From Draconibacterium aestuarii (GTDB taxonomy: Bacteria > Bacteroidota > Bacteroidia > Bacteroidales > Prolixibacteraceae), in NCBI GenBank assembly GCA_026671195.1, contig JAPOHD010000012.1, positions 62,001-126,000 of the forward strand: a stretch of 64,000 nt of DNA. The letters are read 5' to 3'. The notes under the pieces were generated by a model. The model ran no database searches, was not told the origin of the DNA, and was given only the letters and a program-made list of their open reading frames with translations. The position numbers were made by a program, and so were the translations under genes. Of the stretch, positions 9,430 through 19,241 are shown one piece after another. Position 1 is the stretch's first letter, and the number at the start of each line of letters is the position of its first letter.

Positions 9430-10672
9430 GTATCCGGCCTTGCGAACCACTGTCACCGGGTATCAGCTCAAAAACCTGCCTGGGTTTTAAACCCGGTTCT
9501 TTGCGGTGCGAAACATAAATAATGGTTGTTTGACCTTCATCTGAAATTTTATTGATGAGTGAAGTTAACAGGCTGGCGCTGGTATCGTCTAATCCATGTG
9601 CCGGTTCGTCGAGAATTAAAAGCGGAGGATGTTTTATCATAGCCCGTGCTATAAGAACCATACATTGCTGAACCTCGCTTAAAGTCGCAAAACGTTGATG
9701 TTTTAACGCTGCCAGTCCGATAAGTTTTATCCACTGGCCGGCTACTTGTTTTTGCAGTTCTGTCGGTTTTTTATACAACCCAATGGAATCTACTAAGCCT
9801 GATATTACCATCTTTTCAACGGTATTCCAACCGCGGAATAAAGTGGTCAAGGAAGGTGTAACGTAACCAATTTTCTTTTTAATATCCCAAATACTTTCGC
9901 CGGTGCCGCGTTTATGCCCGAACAGTACAATATCCTGTCCATACGCTTTGGGATTATCCCCCGTAATCATGGTTAACAGGGTGGTTTTTCCCGAGCCATT
10001 TGGGCCCTTTAATTGCCAAAAATCTCCGTTTTTAATCTCCCAGTTAATATTTTTTACAATGGTTCTGTCGGCATAAGAAACAGTTACATGGGTGAATTGT
10101 ATAAGTGGATTTTGCTCCAGTGTTATATGTTCCAGTGGCGGGGGAAGTTGCTCTTTTAGTTTAATGGAGTTTTCGGTAATAAAAAGTTGTTCGTATTGCT
10201 CAATAGTTCCTGAATAACTGATCTTCTCATTTTCTATCCGAATGGCATTTTTAATAAATGGCAGGAGGTTGTCTTTTCGTTTTACCACCTGAATAATAGG
10301 TGTTTTTTGCGAAAGATCGCTTAAGCGCCTGGTTAGAATTTCTCTGGATTCTACATCCAGCATGTCAAAAATATTGTCGAATACAATAAAATCAGGGTGT
10401 AACGAAATCAGATAATTTAATAAAGCTTTTCGCTGCTCGCCACTCGAAAACGTGCGAATACTTCGGTGTTCGGCTTCCGACAGTGTGTAATCGTCGTGTT
10501 GCACTTCTTCTTTGATAAATTTTTGCAAGGTATACGTTGAAAACAAGACACCGCGTTTTTCACTGAAGTGGTTTAAAAGGTCCGGAACAACTCCTTTTTG
10601 CAGGTCCTGCATAAAGGCCGATTTCATGGAAATTCCGGGACCAAATATAGCCCAGTGTTTATCTTGTATCAT
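9419..10672 (-). CDS. double-ABC ATPase, ModF-like
   Basis: A soluble 417-residue protein made of two ABC ATPase domains, the layout of ModF/PhrA of the molybdate region and of YbbA-type tandem ATPases. The ATG at 10672 is preferred over the TTG at 10678. Domain 1 (about 1-170) is degenerate: its Walker A reads GPGISMKS, with Met where Gly is expected, and its Walker B region is VFDN rather than DE. Domain 2 (about 190-417) has an intact GPNGSGKTT, a modified signature LSEVQQ and Walker B LLILDEPAHGLD. Only the second domain therefore looks able to hydrolyse ATP normally. No membrane partner is nearby. The gene starts 11 bp after topB on the same strand, so the two probably share a transcript. 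Molybdate transport is only a family label here; a regulatory or ribosome-associated role is equally open. Confidence 0.78.
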   Translation of the reverse strand: MIQDKHWAIFGPGISMKSAFMQDLQKGVVPDLLNHFSEKRGVLFSTYTLQKFIKEEVQHDDYTLSEAEHRSIRTFSSGEQRKALLNYLISLHPDFIVFDNIFDMLDVESREILTRRLSDLSQKTPIIQVVKRKDNLLPFIKNAIRIENEKISYSGTIEQYEQLFITENSIKLKEQLPPPLEHITLEQNPLIQFTHVTVSYADRTIVKNINWEIKNGDFWQLKGPNGSGKTTLLTMITGDNPKAYGQDIVLFGHKRGTGESIWDIKKKIGYVTPSLTTLFRGWNTVEKMVISGLVDSIGLYKKPTELQKQVAGQWIKLIGLAALKHQRFATLSEVQQCMVLIARAMIKHPPLLILDEPAHGLDDTSASLLTSLINKISDEGQTTIIYVSHRKEPGLKPRQVFELIPGDSGSQGRIQKK

Positions 10673-10683
10673 TGGCAATGGTA

Positions 10684-12903
10684 TTACATATCAGCTTTTA
10701 CCTCAAATGGAATCCGGTAGCTGCACCCTCCCTTAAAATTTGAACACCCCCAGGCCGTTTTGCCTTTCATTATTTTACCTGTTTTACAAACCGGACAAAC
10801 TGTATCTTTTTTGATCTCTGTTTGAAGAACCAGGTTCTTTTCTTCCGTAAATTCAATCCGGCCTGAAACTTTATTTCCTGAGTAAACAAATCCTGAAATT
10901 AAAGGGCTTTTCCCTTTTGTAACAATGGCTTCAATTTGTTTGTCGGTGAGTTTTTTCTTGCTGAAAGAAAACGGTATTGTGAATTTGCAACCGTTTTTCC
11001 ATTCCGAGCATCCCCAGGCATTTTTTCCTTTAAGCAGGATTCCTGTACTACATTTCGGACAGCTTAAATTGTCGGTTTTAACTTTCGTCGGTGTAGCTGC
11101 CTTTTTCTTTGGTTTTTCGTCCTCAACTTCAATGGTAATTTCTTTTTTAGGCGATAGTTTTACCTGCTGAATTACATCATAAACCATGTGTTTTAGTTCA
11201 ACCATAAACTCTTTAATAGGCAGTTCTCCAGCTTCTATTTGTCGAAGTTTACGTTCCCATTCACCGGTTAACTGTGCCGATTTCAACAAGTCATTTTCAA
11301 TACTGTTGATCAAATCAATTCCGGTTTGGTTAGCTACAATTCGTTTCTTTTCACGTCGAATGTATCTTCTGCGGAACAGCGTTTCTATAATGTTTGCACG
11401 TGTGGAAGGTCGCCCGATTCCGTTTTCCTTCATTATCTCCCTGAGTTCATCATCTTTAACCAGTTTCCCGGCTGTTTCCATGGCACGCAAAAGTGTGGCT
11501 TCGGTAAAGTAACTCGGTGGTTTGGTCATTTTTTCCTGGAGATCAGGCTTGTGAGGTCCTTTTTCACCTTTTACAAAAGCCGGTAAAATGTTGTCGTCAG
11601 AGTTTGCTTTTTTCTCATTCTGATAAATAACACGCCAGCCCGGTTTCAAAATTTGTTTTCCGGTGGCCTTAAATTTATGCTTGCCAATAAGTGCATCAAC
11701 CGATGTGTTAGCTACCTGGCAGTCGGGATAAAATATACCCAGAAATCGTTTGGTTACAAGATCGTAAACTCCTTTTTCGGTCTGGCTTAAATCAAGGCGC
11801 GAAATACCGGTTGGAATAATCGCATGGTGATCGGTGATTTTTTTATTGTCGAATACTTTTTTCGATTTTCGAAGTTTTCCTCCGCCGAGAATAGATTGTG
11901 TAAACTCGTCGTAGCCTTTTAATTGTTTTAAAATTCCAGGTATTTTTTTGTAAATATCGTCCGAAAGAAAGGTGGTATCAACACGCGGATAGGTGGTTAC
12001 TTTTTTCTCATACAACGATTGAATGGTCTTCAGTGTATCATCAGCTGTCATGCTGAATTTTCGGTTACACTCTACCTGTAACGAGGTTAGATCAAATAGT
12101 TTTGGCGGATGTTCGCTGCTGTTTTTGGTATTGATATTTGTTATTTGCAGATCGATTCCTGAAATTTCATCCAATACCGTTTTTGCTTCTTCCGGATTTT
12201 TATACTTTCCACTTTGTGCTGCGAATGTTGTTTCTCTGTACAACGTTTTTATTTCGTAATACGGTTCCGGTTTAAAATTATCAATTTCTTTTTGGCGGTT
12301 AACAATCAGTGCCAGTGTTGGTGTTTGAACTCTTCCGATTGAAAGTACCTGTTTGTTTTGCCCATATTTTAGCGTGTACATTCGCGTGGCATTTAATCCC
12401 AACAACCAATCACCAATGGCACGCGCGCTTCCTGCTTCATACAGATGATCGAAATTGTGGCCATCCATTAATTTCTCAAAACCTTCTTTTATTGCTTCTT
12501 CAGTTAAGGAAGAAATCCACAAACGTTTTACAGGAGCTTTGTTTTGAGCTTTGGCAAGTACCCAGCGTTGAATGAGTTCTCCTTCCTGTCCGGCATCACC
12601 GCAGTTGATAATTTCGTCAGCCTTTGCGATAAGTGTTTCGAGCGTTGCGAATTGTTTTTTTACGCCATCATCATCAATTACTTTTATTCCAAACCGGGAT
12701 GGAATCATTGGAAGTTCATTGGTGTTCCAGTATTTCCAGCGTTCGGTATAATCGTGTGGTTCTTTTAATGTACAAAGGTGTCCGAAGGTCCAGCTTACCT
12801 GGTAGCCGTTTCCCTCAAAATATCCGTCTTTTCTTGAATTTGCCCCTACAATTTGGGCAATTTCCCGTGCAACACTTGGCTTTTCCGCTATACAAACCTT
12901 CAT
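10684..12903 (-). CDS. topB: DNA topoisomerase III
   Basis: Type IA topoisomerase that passes single strands through a transient break and decatenates recombination and replication intermediates. The Toprim domain begins the protein (KVCIAEKPSVAREIA, with GDAGQEGELI giving the acidic metal site near residue 105). The catalytic tyrosine is Tyr305 in TTYPRVDTTFLS, and the conserved SIGRVQTPTLAL lies near residue 190. The C-terminus carries two C4 zinc-ribbon modules starting CPKC and CPVC, each with a second WGCS...GC half, around residues 615-735. At 739 residues it is the usual length for a Bacteroidota TopB with zinc fingers. It is the first gene of a minus-strand pair with the double-ABC ATPase and is divergent from the menaquinone operon. 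Confidence 0.95.
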   Translation of the reverse strand: MKVCIAEKPSVAREIAQIVGANSRKDGYFEGNGYQVSWTFGHLCTLKEPHDYTERWKYWNTNELPMIPSRFGIKVIDDDGVKKQFATLETLIAKADEIINCGDAGQEGELIQRWVLAKAQNKAPVKRLWISSLTEEAIKEGFEKLMDGHNFDHLYEAGSARAIGDWLLGLNATRMYTLKYGQNKQVLSIGRVQTPTLALIVNRQKEIDNFKPEPYYEIKTLYRETTFAAQSGKYKNPEEAKTVLDEISGIDLQITNINTKNSSEHPPKLFDLTSLQVECNRKFSMTADDTLKTIQSLYEKKVTTYPRVDTTFLSDDIYKKIPGILKQLKGYDEFTQSILGGGKLRKSKKVFDNKKITDHHAIIPTGISRLDLSQTEKGVYDLVTKRFLGIFYPDCQVANTSVDALIGKHKFKATGKQILKPGWRVIYQNEKKANSDDNILPAFVKGEKGPHKPDLQEKMTKPPSYFTEATLLRAMETAGKLVKDDELREIMKENGIGRPSTRANIIETLFRRRYIRREKKRIVANQTGIDLINSIENDLLKSAQLTGEWERKLRQIEAGELPIKEFMVELKHMVYDVIQQVKLSPKKEITIEVEDEKPKKKAATPTKVKTDNLSCPKCSTGILLKGKNAWGCSEWKNGCKFTIPFSFSKKKLTDKQIEAIVTKGKSPLISGFVYSGNKVSGRIEFTEEKNLVLQTEIKKDTVCPVCKTGKIMKGKTAWGCSNFKGGCSYRIPFEVKADM

Positions 12904-13163
12904 ATGAACAATTAATCAGAAGTCCTGTTCCTGTTTGGTAAAAAATAAACTTGGTTTCGGCTGCAATGATACCTAAAATTACGCTTCTTGGCAAAGGTTT
13001 AATTTTAGTTCTTTTTACCGAAAAAAATACAGAATCTTTTCAAAAACTGATTTTAATCCTGTTGACAAAGTAAAAAGAATTATTTTCGTTGGCTGAATTT
13101 GACCGGGTGGAGATATTTTTTTGTTTTCATCTACGACAATAAAGCGATAGAATAAGTATTTTA

Positions 13164-13171
13164 TATATTTG
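13164..13171 (+). promoter_or_regulatory. -7 box of the menaquinone operon
   Basis: TATATTTG matches the Bacteroidota -7 consensus TAnnTTTG exactly and lies 20 bp before the first ATG of the operon. No clear TTTG -33 box is seen at the usual distance, so the call is tentative. Confidence 0.45.
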
Positions 13172-13191
13172 AATTTTAATCAGATTTTGAA

Positions 13192-13596
13192 ATGACGCTA
13201 GAGCAAATAAACGAACTGTGCAAAGATACTCTAATCGGCCATTTGGAGATTGAGTTTATTGCGTTTGGTTCAGACTACATAAAAGCAAAAATGCCTGTTA
13301 ATAAGAAAAAGCATCAACCCAGTGGTATATTGCACGGTGGTGCATCGCTGGCAATGGCCGAAACAGTGGCAGGCGCAGGATCAATGTTATTGGTGGATCC
13401 TCAAAAGTACTATGTATTGGGTTTGCAGGTTACCGGAAATCATGTTGGAACCACGAGCTCGGGCGACATATTGGCCACCGCTGAAATTGTTCACAAAGGT
13501 CAAACCACTCATATATGGGACGTGAAAATAACCGATGCCGGAGAGAAACTTATTTCTGTTGTTCGGGTCACAAATATTATCAGAGAAAAAAAGTAG
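13192..13596 (+). CDS. menI: hotdog thioesterase, probable DHNA-CoA thioesterase
   Basis: A 134-residue single-hotdog thioesterase of the PaaI/YdiI family. In a menaquinone operon the expected role is release of 1,4-dihydroxy-2-naphthoate from its CoA thioester made by MenB. The core motif is QPSGILHGGASLAMAETV at about residues 43-60, with His-Gly-Gly and the catalytic acidic Glu of the central helix, as in E. coli MenI (YdiI). No signal peptide. It is the first gene of the cluster, and its stop codon overlaps the Shine-Dalgarno sequence of menF. The symbol rests on family plus context. A general aryl-CoA thioesterase is the alternative. Confidence 0.82.
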   Translation: MTLEQINELCKDTLIGHLEIEFIAFGSDYIKAKMPVNKKKHQPSGILHGGASLAMAETVAGAGSMLLVDPQKYYVLGLQVTGNHVGTTSSGDILATAEIVHKGQTTHIWDVKITDAGEKLISVVRVTNIIREKK

Positions 13597-13600
13597 GAGG
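13595..13600 (+). promoter_or_regulatory. strong Shine-Dalgarno deciding the menF GTG start
   Basis: AGGAGG overlaps the menI stop codon (13594-13596) and stands 6 bp before a GTG at 13607. Such a full SD is rare in this window. It fixes the menF start at the GTG rather than an upstream in-frame codon at 13535 inside menI, and suggests translational coupling. Confidence 0.75.
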
Positions 13601-13606
13601 GGCTTT

Positions 13607-14740
13607 GTGCAAATAACATCAACTGAAAAAATATCTGTATCAAAAGGCATTTCTGTTTGTCTGGAAAAGAACCTTATATTTGCGGCATATCGATTGCCCA
13701 ATCAGCAAGATCCTGAAATTGTAATTCAAAAATCACCGAAAAAAAATCGGATTCATAAAGACGATAATTATTACAATCTAAAAGGTTTTTTAGTAGCTCC
13801 TTTTGCCGAAACAGAAAAATATCCTTCATTTATTATATCACCTGATATTTATGCATCAAAGCATCTTTCGGATGAACAGTACAATGAACTTCAAAGTTTG
13901 AAAGTATTGCCGGTTTTGTCGGATGAATCACATTTACCCGTTGCCGTTGGTCATGACGATTATCTTGGACAAATCGAGAATATAATTGGACAAATTGAGC
14001 AGGGGAATTTTGAAAAGGTAGTATTGAGTCGTGTAAAAGTATTGCCAGGTAATTATATTTCCCGCTTAGCTCATATATTTGATGAGTTGACTTGTGCTTA
14101 TCCAAATGCGTTTATTTTTATTTTTAATGCAGGTCCTCATTTGTGGATTGGTGCTACGCCAGAGCCACTTCTAAAGGCTCAAAACGGCACCATGCACACC
14201 GTGTCATTAGCGGGAACACGGGCTTTTTCGGAACAAAACCTGAATATTGGAGCATGGAACAGCAAAGAGCGTTTGGAACAGGAATATGTTACGCGCTACA
14301 TTTCAAAAGTATTGTCAAAATTTAATCTGGCCGATGTAGAATTGGTTGGACCTTATACAAAACAGGCAGGAAACCTGGTGCATTTAAGAACCGATTTTTC
14401 GTTCCGTTCCGAAGAATTAAAAAACTGTTTGGGAAAATTTTTAAAAGAATTACAACCTACTCCCGCAGTTTGTGGAATGCCGCGTATACAAAGTCTCGAA
14501 TTAATTGCAAAGCTGGAAAAACATGAACGTGCCTACTATGCAGGTTTTATTGGACCTCTGGGATTAAATAATCGCCTGTCGATATTTGTAAATATCCGTT
14601 GTATGAAAGTGTTACAGAAACGGTTAGCTTTGTTTGTAGGTGGTGGAATCACAGCTGATTCTGATCCTGAGGACGAATGGAAAGAAACCGAACTGAAAGC
14701 GGAAACCTTAATTTCGGTGTTAAGAAAGGTGGAAGAATGA
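13607..14740 (+). CDS. menF: isochorismate synthase
   Basis: Converts chorismate to isochorismate, the entry step of the classical menaquinone route, using Mg2+ in the cytoplasm. The protein of 377 residues from the GTG at 13607 has a variable N-terminal half and the conserved chorismate-binding C-terminal domain. Seen there are a VLSRVKV strand, SLAGTRAF (the family's SLAGT), TPAVCGMPR, HERAYYAGFIGPLG and the C-terminal GGGITADSDPEDEWKET with metal-binding acids. The ligand pattern and the menD neighbour point to isochorismate synthase and not anthranilate or aminodeoxychorismate synthase. The stop overlaps the menD start by 4 bp (ATGA). Confidence 0.92.
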   Translation: MQITSTEKISVSKGISVCLEKNLIFAAYRLPNQQDPEIVIQKSPKKNRIHKDDNYYNLKGFLVAPFAETEKYPSFIISPDIYASKHLSDEQYNELQSLKVLPVLSDESHLPVAVGHDDYLGQIENIIGQIEQGNFEKVVLSRVKVLPGNYISRLAHIFDELTCAYPNAFIFIFNAGPHLWIGATPEPLLKAQNGTMHTVSLAGTRAFSEQNLNIGAWNSKERLEQEYVTRYISKVLSKFNLADVELVGPYTKQAGNLVHLRTDFSFRSEELKNCLGKFLKELQPTPAVCGMPRIQSLELIAKLEKHERAYYAGFIGPLGLNNRLSIFVNIRCMKVLQKRLALFVGGGITADSDPEDEWKETELKAETLISVLRKVEE

Positions 14741-16404
14741 ATGCAAAATCGCATATACCGTTAATGGCTTCACTTTTAAAAGCCAAAGGAGTAAAACATG
14801 TTGTTATTGCTCCAGGATCGCGCAATGCACCTTTGATTCAGAGCTTTTTTAAGGAGTTTGGAGATAAGTGTTTAAGTATTGTTGACGAGCGCAGTGCAGG
14901 TTATTTTGCACTTGGAATCGCCTTAAAATCGCAAACGCCGGTGGTCGTAATTACTACCTCCGGAACTGCAGCTCTTAATCTGGCTCCGGCCATTGCTGAA
15001 GCTTTTTACCAGGGAGTTCCGTTAATTACCATAACGGCCGACCGACCCGCAGAATGGATTGGACAGCAGGATAATCAGGTTATACATCAGCAAAATATAT
15101 TTGGAAACAATTGCAAAGCCAGTTTCGAACTTCCGGTGGAATGTACCTGCCCCGAAGATTTGTGGCTGAGTAACCGGATTGTAAATGAAGCTTATAATAA
15201 AACAATTGCCGGGAAATCTGGACCTGTACACATAAATGTTCCTTTGCGCGAACCGCTTTATGATGAATTACCTGTTTCTACAGAACATTCAATTATCGAA
15301 ACCATTGCTCCGGCAGCTATTGAAATCAATGAAGAGTTGGTTACAACCTGGAAAAAGGCAAAACGAATATTGATTGTTTGTGGTCAACAATCCCGAGATC
15401 AGAATTTGAATGTGGTTTTAAATCAGTTTACCAAGGATAGTAGGGTAGTGGTTTTGTCGGAATCAACCGGGAATGTCAGAGGTGAAAATATCCTTCACAA
15501 TCCTGATCTTCTATTTCAGCATTCAGAAAAAGAACTGATAAATTTAAAACCGGAACTGGTTGTTTATTACGGTGGACAAGTCGTTTCAAAACGAATTAAA
15601 ACTTACCTGCGAACTGTTTTGTGTGAATTCTGGTATGTTTCTCCCGGAGGTTTATACGTCGATACCTTTAAACGCCTTTCAAAGGTAATTCAGGCAGATG
15701 TAGCAGGGTTTTTTACAAGTTTGTATAAAAAGGTAGAAAGTGTAAACGGTTCTGATTATTCGCAAAGGTGGCAGTTGTTGTATGCTAAAGCGTTGGAAGC
15801 AATCGGGTTCCAAACGAAAAATGTCGAATTTAGCGATCTTTGGGTGACGAAACAGATTGCAAACAAATTGCAGCCCGAAGCCATTTTATTTGCAGGAAAC
15901 AGCAGCATGATTCGTTACCTGCAATTCTTTCAAAACAATTCGCTGGAAGTATTTGCAAACCGAGGCACATCCGGAATTGATGGATGTGTATCGACTGCCG
16001 CAGGGATTGCTAAAGTGACGGATAAAAAGGTTTTTGCAGTGGTTGGGGATTTGAGTTTTGTATACGATTCAAATGGTTTGTGGAATAAAAGTCTTTCGGC
16101 CAATCTTAAAATAATAGTGGTAAACAATAAGGGTGGGGGAATTTTTAGTATGATTCCCGGACCAGCACAACAAATGGGGTTTGAGGAGTTTTTTCAAGCC
16201 CATCATCCTGTTTCGATAAAAAAAATTACAGAGGCTTTTAACCTTGATTATACTTTCTGTTCAGATGCAGAAAGTTTCGAAAAGTCATTCCTGGCATTCA
16301 GTGCAAGTAAAAAAGCAGCTGTGCTCGAGATTGAAACTTTATCGGATATAAACACACGAGTATTTACTAATTTTGTTAAAAATTTGAAGAATGAGTACAA
16401 ATAG
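14737..16404 (+). CDS. menD: SEPHCHC synthase
   Basis: Thiamine-diphosphate enzyme that joins 2-oxoglutarate (as succinic semialdehyde) to isochorismate. The ATG at 14737 overlaps the menF stop and follows AGGTGGAAG. It has 555 residues, the family length. The N-terminal pyrimidine-binding domain has [12 protein letters not shown] and the activating Glu in [11 protein letters not shown], with TSGTAALN further on. The C-terminal diphosphate domain shows NRGTSGIDG and [13 protein letters not shown], whose acids bind Mg2+, followed by [10 protein letters not shown]. All landmarks of MenD are intact. It is the third gene of the operon, and its last 14 bp overlap menB. Confidence 0.95.
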   Translation: MNAKSHIPLMASLLKAKGVKHVVIAPGSRNAPLIQSFFKEFGDKCLSIVDERSAGYFALGIALKSQTPVVVITTSGTAALNLAPAIAEAFYQGVPLITITADRPAEWIGQQDNQVIHQQNIFGNNCKASFELPVECTCPEDLWLSNRIVNEAYNKTIAGKSGPVHINVPLREPLYDELPVSTEHSIIETIAPAAIEINEELVTTWKKAKRILIVCGQQSRDQNLNVVLNQFTKDSRVVVLSESTGNVRGENILHNPDLLFQHSEKELINLKPELVVYYGGQVVSKRIKTYLRTVLCEFWYVSPGGLYVDTFKRLSKVIQADVAGFFTSLYKKVESVNGSDYSQRWQLLYAKALEAIGFQTKNVEFSDLWVTKQIANKLQPEAILFAGNSSMIRYLQFFQNNSLEVFANRGTSGIDGCVSTAAGIAKVTDKKVFAVVGDLSFVYDSNGLWNKSLSANLKIIVVNNKGGGIFSMIPGPAQQMGFEEFFQAHHPVSIKKITEAFNLDYTFCSDAESFEKSFLAFSASKKAAVLEIETLSDINTRVFTNFVKNLKNEYK

Positions 16405-17215
16405 AGAGTGGCAAACAATTAAGGAATACGAACAAATTAAATTTGAATATTTCGAAGGTATAGGAAAAATAACCATTAACAGGCCCCGGTATTATAATGC
16501 TTTTACACCGGATACCACAAAGGAAATGTGCGATGCAATGGTTATTTGTCGTGAAAATCCGGATATCTCAGTAGTGGTTTTAACAGGTGCCGGTGACAAG
16601 GCTTTTTGCAGTGGCGGCGATCAGAATGTAAAAAGTACTGCCGGTTACATTGGTAAAGACGGCGTACCTCGTTTAAACATTCTGGATATGCAAAAGCTTA
16701 TTCGTTCCATTCCAAAACCGGTGGTTGCCATGGTAAATGGCTACGCAATTGGTGGAGGGCACGTTCTTCATGTGGTTTGTGATTTAAGTATTGCATCCGA
16801 AAAAGCAATTTTTGGTCAAACAGGCCCCAAAGTAGGTAGTTTCGATGCTGGTTTTGGCTCGTCGTATCTGGCACGTATTGTTGGACAGAAAAAAGCACGC
16901 GAAATATGGTTTTTATGTGAACAGTACTCTGCAGCAGAAGCATTGGAAATGGGATTGGTAAACAAAGTTGTTCCTCATGAAGAGCTGGAAGATGTTACGG
17001 TGGAGTGGTGCAACAAAATGATGCAGCACAGTCCGCTTGCCTTACGAATGATTAAAGCCGGATTAAATGCTGAATTAGATGGACAGGCAGGAATTCAGGA
17101 ACTTGCCGGAAATGCTACAATGCTTTATTACATGACAGAAGAAGCGCAGGAAGGAAAACATGCCTTTTTGGAAAAACGTAAACCCGATTTCAAAAAATAC
17201 CCCAAAATGCCTTAA
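16391..17215 (+). CDS. menB: 1,4-dihydroxy-2-naphthoyl-CoA synthase
   Basis: Crotonase-superfamily enzyme that closes the second ring of the naphthoquinone from o-succinylbenzoyl-CoA (Dieckmann-type cyclisation). It has 274 residues. The oxyanion-hole regions are [14 protein letters not shown] and NGYAIGGGH. The MenB-specific [14 protein letters not shown] carries the catalytic Asp in place of a crotonase Glu, and the C-terminal [11 protein letters not shown] is typical. Its start lies inside the menD end, so translation is probably coupled. The other crotonase genes near 63 kb lack the MenB signature and belong to another pathway. Confidence 0.95.
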   Translation: MSTNREWQTIKEYEQIKFEYFEGIGKITINRPRYYNAFTPDTTKEMCDAMVICRENPDISVVVLTGAGDKAFCSGGDQNVKSTAGYIGKDGVPRLNILDMQKLIRSIPKPVVAMVNGYAIGGGHVLHVVCDLSIASEKAIFGQTGPKVGSFDAGFGSSYLARIVGQKKAREIWFLCEQYSAAEALEMGLVNKVVPHEELEDVTVEWCNKMMQHSPLALRMIKAGLNAELDGQAGIQELAGNATMLYYMTEEAQEGKHAFLEKRKPDFKKYPKMP

Positions 17216-17219
17216 GTAA

Positions 17220-18125
17220 ATGGCTGCTACTATTAAAATATGGTTGCACGCTTTTCGTTTACGAACCTTACCACTGGCATTATCGAGTACATTTTTGGGC
17301 AGTTTTATTGCTTTTTCGCACGATAAATTTAGTTGGGAGGTTGCTGTATTTGCTGTTCTTACTACTTTGTTTTTGCAGATTTTGTCGAACCTTGCCAACG
17401 ACTACGGCGATGCGCGGAAAGGAACGGATAATGAAGAACGTATTGGACCGCAGCGTGTTACTCAATCGGGAATGGTGACAATGAAAGCGATTAAACGAAT
17501 GATTGCTGTTTTTGTATCACTGTCGTTGATTTCTGGTTTGGCACTCATTTATTTTGGATTAAAGCAGTTGCCGTTTTATATCGCCGTTGTGTTTTTTGTT
17601 GTTGGCATTTCGGCCATTTATGCAGCCATAAAATATACCATGGGTAAAAATCCTTACGGATATGTTGGTTTAGGCGATGTGTTTGTGTTTATTTATTTTG
17701 GTTTGGTGGGAGTGTGTGGCACTTATTTTTTGCACGCAGGAACTGTCGATCCATGGATTATACTGCCGGCGTCAACCATTGGTTTATTAAGTTCGGGGGT
17801 GTTAAATCTTAATAATCTGCGCGACATAGAAAACGATTCAAAGTGCGGAAAAAAAACATTGGTAGTGCGTATCGGCTCAAAATCGGCCAAATTCTATCAC
17901 TTATTATTGGTGCTCGTGTCAGTGATTTTCAGTGTAGCATATACTATTATATCATATAAATCGCCATGGCAGTTTTTGTATTTATTAACCTTGCCATTTT
18001 TAGTTAGCAACGTAAAAACTGTGTTGCAAAATAAGGTGCCGGTTGAGCTCGATCCCGAATTAAAAAAACTGGCTTTAATCACTTGTGCATTTGCAATTGC
18101 TTTTGGTTTAGGTCTTGTTTTTTAG
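17220..18125 (+). CDS. menA: 1,4-dihydroxy-2-naphthoate polyprenyltransferase
   Basis: Integral membrane UbiA-family prenyltransferase that attaches the isoprenoid side chain to DHNA, making demethylmenaquinone. The 301 residues hold eight to nine hydrophobic segments. The first Asp-rich motif is NLANDYGDARKGTD at about 58-71, and the second, LNLNNLRDIENDSKCGKKT at about 195-213, binds the Mg-diphosphate. The start ATG lies 4 bp after the menB stop. It sits in mid-operon, between the steps making DHNA-CoA and the two genes for o-succinylbenzoate handling. Confidence 0.95.
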   Translation: MAATIKIWLHAFRLRTLPLALSSTFLGSFIAFSHDKFSWEVAVFAVLTTLFLQILSNLANDYGDARKGTDNEERIGPQRVTQSGMVTMKAIKRMIAVFVSLSLISGLALIYFGLKQLPFYIAVVFFVVGISAIYAAIKYTMGKNPYGYVGLGDVFVFIYFGLVGVCGTYFLHAGTVDPWIILPASTIGLLSSGVLNLNNLRDIENDSKCGKKTLVVRIGSKSAKFYHLLLVLVSVIFSVAYTIISYKSPWQFLYLLTLPFLVSNVKTVLQNKVPVELDPELKKLALITCAFAIAFGLGLVF

Positions 18126-18187
18126 GTGTTTAACCGCAAAGGTATTCCAATAAGAACAAATTGGTTTAAATAAGAATTCTACAATTT

Positions 18188-19237
18188 ATGAAAGCCTATT
18201 TTCGAAAACGTACATTAAAGTTCAACAAACCGGCAGGAACATCACGCGGAGTTCTGTTGACAAAACCATCGTGGTACATTTTTTTGTATGATGAAGAAAA
18301 TACCGGTAGAAATGGTCTTGGTGAAGTTTCAATTGTTCCCGGTTTAAGTGTCGAAAACGAACAACAAATTGAAACTAAACTTTCTGAAATATGTGCCGCT
18401 ATAAACGCAGGCACCTATGAAATTGATTCGCCCCTTCTTGCTTTTCCGTCCATAAAATTTGGTTTGGAAATGGCGCTCCTGGATTACCAGGTAAAAGGTT
18501 CAAAGATCCTATTTCAATCAGATTTTACGGAAGGTATAAAAGGAATTAGAACGAATGGTTTAATTTGGATGGCTCCCTTGGAAGAGATGTACCGGCAGGT
18601 CGAACAAAAACTGGATGCGGGTTTCCGATGTTTGAAAATGAAAATCGGGGCAATTGACATTCAGCAGGAATTGGAAATACTTACCAATTTGCGTCAGAAG
18701 TTTAGTTCATCGGAATTGGAAATCCGCGTAGATGCCAATGGTGCTTTTTCGTATGAAGAAGCAGGTGAAATTCTAGCCAAACTAAACGAGTTGGAAGTTC
18801 ATTCAATCGAACAGCCCATTGCCGCAGGACAACCAAAAGAAATGGCTTCGTTATGTAAAAACAATGCTATTCCAATTGCTCTGGATGAAGAATTGATTGG
18901 CATATATTCCTTCGAGCAGAAAAAACAGCTGATTGAACAAATAAAACCCCGCTATTTAATTCTGAAACCATCGCTTTTAGGTGGTTTTAATGCGTGTACA
19001 GAATGGATTAGAACTGCCACTGAACTGGGAGTTGGATGGTGGGCAACTTCTGCTTTGGAATCGAATATCGGGCTGAATGCCATCGCGCAGTGGATTGCGA
19101 CTTTTGACACAGAAATGTACCAGGGATTGGGACTGGGAAACCTGTACGAAGAAAATGTTGGTAGTCCATTGGTGTTAAGAAGTGAAACGCTTTTTTACGA
19201 TACAAACCGGAAGTGGAATTTTGAATTTATATCTTAG
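18188..19237 (+). CDS. menC: o-succinylbenzoate synthase
   Basis: Enolase-superfamily dehydratase that converts SHCHC to o-succinylbenzoate. The 349 residues have the capping domain followed by the barrel. The conserved catalytic lysine region is CLKMKIG (about 155-161), the metal ligands are Asp in VDANGAF, Glu in SIEQPI and Asp in ALDEEL, and the second lysine is in YLILKPSLLGGF. A 62-bp gap separates it from menA with no terminator, and menE starts 4 bp after its stop. SHCHC must be made from SEPHCHC by MenH, which is not encoded in the window. Confidence 0.93.
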   Translation: MKAYFRKRTLKFNKPAGTSRGVLLTKPSWYIFLYDEENTGRNGLGEVSIVPGLSVENEQQIETKLSEICAAINAGTYEIDSPLLAFPSIKFGLEMALLDYQVKGSKILFQSDFTEGIKGIRTNGLIWMAPLEEMYRQVEQKLDAGFRCLKMKIGAIDIQQELEILTNLRQKFSSSELEIRVDANGAFSYEEAGEILAKLNELEVHSIEQPIAAGQPKEMASLCKNNAIPIALDEELIGIYSFEQKKQLIEQIKPRYLILKPSLLGGFNACTEWIRTATELGVGWWATSALESNIGLNAIAQWIATFDTEMYQGLGLGNLYEENVGSPLVLRSETLFYDTNRKWNFEFIS

Positions 19238-19241
19238 TGGC

